A DNA stretch of 9,145 nucleotides from an uncultured Bacteroidia bacterium. GTDB lineage: Bacteria > Bacteroidota > Bacteroidia > Bacteroidales > UBA932. The stretch covers positions 1-9,145 of the forward strand of contig CACXHM010000155.1 in NCBI GenBank assembly GCA_902767465.1, written 5' to 3'. A program made the translations under genes and the position numbers. The notes under the pieces are model-generated. The model was not told where the DNA came from. It saw only the letters and a program-made list of their open reading frames with translations, and made no database searches. Every line of letters begins with the position of its first letter. Within the stretch, counting starts at the first letter, position 1. Of the stretch, positions 7,122 to 9,145 are shown piece by piece.

Positions 7122-8237
7122 TCAGTTCTTGTCATTAGTCCATTCCCACATATCCTCCAGTGAGGCGTATTTGAACATATCCAGGCCGCCGAAGGCCTTG
7201 TATGCGGAACCTTTCTCCCGAAGTTCCTTCATAGTGGAGAGCATCGCATCCCATCCGTTGGGGAGGATGGTGGTGGAAGGCTCGTCGTTGGTGGCTGTCT
7301 TTACGCAGATATTCACGCTCCTGTCCCTGTCGGCAGCCTCGAAATTGAAACTGCAGATATTCCAAATGGAGGAAGCGGAATTGCTGTAGGCCATAAGAGA
7401 CACCCAGTCGCAGACATCGGTAAACTGGGGAATACTGCCATAGCTGAGTTTCCCTTCATTGAAGTACTTCTGGTTATGGCACCATAAAGCCTGCTGGAGC
7501 TTGAGTCCGGACATTTTGAGGATCTTCCTGGCATATTCCAGCCGGTCGATGGTGATCTCCAGCAACTGGTCGTTCGCCTTTCCTACACCCATGCTGTTCG
7601 CCGTATTCCAAACCAGACCGTTTCCAAGGTCGGATTTGATAGTGTGCGGCTCAAGGTCTGCGGAAACCCCGGCAAAGCGCTGGTCAAAAGCCACCATCCT
7701 GTTGTAGGTAATGACCTGGTTCAGGTACTCCTGCGCGGAAGTCTCAGAGATATAGATCATATTGTCCTCATAATGAGTGGCATACACCTTCATGCCAAGT
7801 CCGCTTGCGGTAGCAATGAAATCCTTCAGCCACGAAGACGCATTCTTGAGTCGGGAACTACCCGCTGACAGATAAATGCCATTGTAACCGAGGAGATAGA
7901 TTCTTGCCGCCAATTTCTTCGGGGCGTTTTCATACTCGCTGGTGGCGGAGGAATAAACATATACGCAGTTGAACAGGCTGCGATCCTCGTTCTGAGTGGC
8001 ATCCACGAAGTCCTTCGCTTTCTGTTCCATTAGAGGAGTAATCTCCGCAATGTCAACGGCCTGCTCATAGGAGATGGCGTTTTCGCCGGGCGTATCATCT
8101 CTGGGGATAATCTCGACTTCATCTATGGTCTTTCCCATCGCCTGTCCGTCCTCGGAACAGGACAGCGGCAGACAAAGGCTCACGGCAAACAGCAATAAGC
8201 CGGGGCTCATCCTTTTCATACTTTTCATACTTTTCAT
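7122..8237 (-). CDS. Uncharacterised TIM-barrel-like lipoprotein, possible divergent glycoside hydrolase (GH18-like motif)
   Basis: I do not recognise a named family with certainty. The 371-residue product has a basic start (MKSMKSMKR), a hydrophobic stretch and lipobox LPLSC with Cys27, followed by SEDG, an acidic context fitting surface export. Residues about 85-355 alternate predicted strands and helices as in a (beta/alpha)8 barrel: NCVYVYSS (90-97), YNGIYLSAG (118-126), GMKVYATHY (148-156), RFAGVSADLEPH (187-198), QQALWCHNQ (248-256), CDWVSLMAYSNS (276-287), and FGGLDMFKY (349-357). FAGVSADLEP aligns with the GH18 strand-4 motif FDGIDIDWEY, keeping the last Asp (194) and Glu (196) but losing the first two Asp. 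LMAY resembles the GH18 strand-6 MxYD, with Ser for Asp. Position between a GH20-like enzyme and the SusC-like gene favours a glycan-cleaving or glycan-binding role. The start overlaps the previous stop by 4 nt (ATGA). Confidence 0.7.
   Translation of the reverse strand: MKSMKSMKRMSPGLLLFAVSLCLPLSCSEDGQAMGKTIDEVEIIPRDDTPGENAISYEQAVDIAEITPLMEQKAKDFVDATQNEDRSLFNCVYVYSSATSEYENAPKKLAARIYLLGYNGIYLSAGSSRLKNASSWLKDFIATASGLGMKVYATHYEDNMIYISETSAQEYLNQVITYNRMVAFDQRFAGVSADLEPHTIKSDLGNGLVWNTANSMGVGKANDQLLEITIDRLEYARKILKMSGLKLQQALWCHNQKYFNEGKLSYGSIPQFTDVCDWVSLMAYSNSASSIWNICSFNFEAADRDRSVNICVKTATNDEPSTTILPNGWDAMLSTMKELREKGSAYKAFGGLDMFKYASLEDMWEWTNDKN
8212..8237 (-). repeat. Tandem 9-bp repeat carrying three in-frame start codons
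   Basis: The 5' end of the TIM-barrel lipoprotein gene is ATGAAAAGT repeated twice, then ATGAAAAGg, encoding MKS-MKS-MKR. In-frame ATGs lie at 8237, 8228 and 8219 (a fourth at 8210). Copy-number changes keep frame and would only lengthen or shorten the basic n-region of the signal peptide. No Shine-Dalgarno picks out one start; the ATG at 8237 overlaps the upstream TGA, which fits coupled re-initiation. Confidence 0.85.
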
Positions 8238-9145
8238 ATATCAACTCTGTTGTTTTTCAAAATATCCAAAAGATCGGAAGCGGCCTGCAGATAGGAATAC
8301 TTCCCGAGAGGTGCGTCAGGGTCTTTCAGATAGCGCCTGTTAAGGCGGCGGAAACGTCTGCGAAGGCTCTTTCCATCCTTCACCACCTTCTTTACCCCTT
8401 CGAGGGACGCCCCATCGTCACGGCTGCGTTCCAGCATGAAGGACAGGTAGTTTGCACGGATGTCGAGCATCAGCACCAGGTGGGCGAAATCCTTTTTGTT
8501 TTTCCTGACCTTAAGGGACGAAAAGACTTCGCGCATCCCGGAGCATTCTTCCAATGCCTTTTCTATTATATTCTGCCTGAAGTTGTTGCGGGTAACCGTC
8601 CCCTGCTCCATATGGAAGTAGGCGACAAAGGTATCCTGGGAAGGTCCGGGGCCTATACCGAAATGATCCTCAGCATATCCTTTGAGGAAGGTATCCATGT
8701 CAAAGGGGGAGCAGGGATCGTTCACCACCTTCCCGAAAGCCCTCTGGAGCGGATCAAAAGCAGAAAGCGGATAAACTTCACGAATCGGCTGCAGGGCATA
8801 CACATCCCGCCCGTCATCCCAGATAACTCCATAGGTGCCGGAAGTAGACCATGATGTTTCGATAAGGCCTGCATATCCGTGTTCAGCTGCAAAAGAGGGA
8901 TAGACTGCAAGATTGTCGAAATGCTTTTTCCACTGGGTCAGAAAGATATTGTCGGGAGAACTCCTGAGAGCGGGCGCGCCCCATATTTCGAATCCGAGGT
9001 CCCGAATGGCGTCAATATTCCCAAAATGATCCGGCGCCCAGCCGTAGTTCCAGTCCAGTACAACGAGGTCCCGGGGCAGTTTCGATGCAGCTTCGGGATA
9101 CTTCAGGAGCATATCAGCCCAAATGATAGGGGTTTTCCCGAGGGA
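8234..9145 (-). CDS. GH20-like beta-N-acetylhexosaminidase, C-terminal part only
   Basis: The frame is open to the right edge, giving 303 residues; the true start lies outside, so the internal ATG at 9112 is not the start. The first residues read TPIIWADMLLKYPE, then VVLDWNYGW (28-36), and GLIETSWSTSGTYGVIWDD (93-111). These match the late strands of a GH20-type (beta/alpha)8 barrel, where W-D and TSW elements line the sugar pocket. From about residue 140 onward the chain is helical and basic (LRRRFRRLNRRYLKD), a C-terminal helical extension. The catalytic Asp-Glu pair of GH20, earlier in the barrel, is not visible, so activity cannot be judged. GH20 enzymes remove terminal GlcNAc or GalNAc. 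Another TIM-barrel glycosidase family is possible. The stop overlaps the next start by 4 nt, indicating a shared transcript. Confidence 0.65.
   Translation of the reverse strand, partial: SLGKTPIIWADMLLKYPEAASKLPRDLVVLDWNYGWAPDHFGNIDAIRDLGFEIWGAPALRSSPDNIFLTQWKKHFDNLAVYPSFAAEHGYAGLIETSWSTSGTYGVIWDDGRDVYALQPIREVYPLSAFDPLQRAFGKVVNDPCSPFDMDTFLKGYAEDHFGIGPGPSQDTFVAYFHMEQGTVTRNNFRQNIIEKALEECSGMREVFSSLKVRKNKKDFAHLVLMLDIRANYLSFMLERSRDDGASLEGVKKVVKDGKSLRRRFRRLNRRYLKDPDAPLGKYSYLQAASDLLDILKNNRVDI

Noticed and set aside
8212..8237. Short direct repeats as a CRISPR or insertion-related array
   Set aside because: The units are contiguous 9-mers without spacers and encode the signal peptide start of a real gene.
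8234..9112. ATG at 9112 as the start of the GH20-like gene
   Set aside because: The same frame stays open for 11 more codons to the window edge and already encodes barrel sequence (PIIWAD), so the start is further upstream, outside the window.

Overview
This window looks like part of a glycan-utilisation operon (polysaccharide utilisation locus, PUL) from a Bacteroidales-type Bacteroidota. The main evidence is an adjacent SusC-like TonB-dependent transporter and SusD-like lipoprotein. Supporting evidence is a run of lipoproteins with short MKK-type signal peptides, a BACON domain and a fimbrillin-like domain. The genus cannot be fixed from the sequence. Every supported gene lies on the minus strand, so the operon reads from the right end to the left end, and both ends are cut by the window.

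In transcription order the genes are: (1) the C-terminal part of a glycoside hydrolase resembling family GH20, whose start lies beyond the right edge; (2) a lipoprotein of unknown function with TIM-barrel features and a reduced GH18-like motif; (3) the SusC-like transporter; (4) the SusD-like glycan-binding lipoprotein; (5) a lipoprotein with a BACON-like domain, an acidic proline-rich linker and two tandem DUF1566/Lcl-C-like domains, placed where surface glycan-binding proteins usually sit; (6) a 43-residue small protein; (7) the N-terminal part of a fimbrillin-like lipoprotein that runs off the left edge.

The spacing is very tight: a 4-nt overlap, then gaps of 5, 12, 12, 7 and 14 nt (the last becomes a 1-nt overlap if an alternative start is used). 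There is no room for an internal promoter or terminator of usual size, so one transcript with translational coupling is likely. No gap between genes exceeds 20 bases. Two starts, those of the SusD-like and fimbrillin-like genes, have strong Shine-Dalgarno sequences, which is unusual for this phylum. The others have none visible.

Proposed working (inference): the lipoprotein enzymes and binding proteins capture and trim a glycan at the cell surface, the SusC/SusD pair imports oligosaccharides, and the GH20-like enzyme removes terminal hexosamine-type sugars. A GlcNAc- or GalNAc-containing glycan (host N-glycan, mucin, glycosaminoglycan or chitin-like) is plausible but unproven. No regulator, RNA gene, insertion sequence or CRISPR array was seen. 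The least explained parts are the TIM-barrel lipoprotein, the tandem-domain lipoprotein and the small protein ahead of the fimbrillin-like gene.
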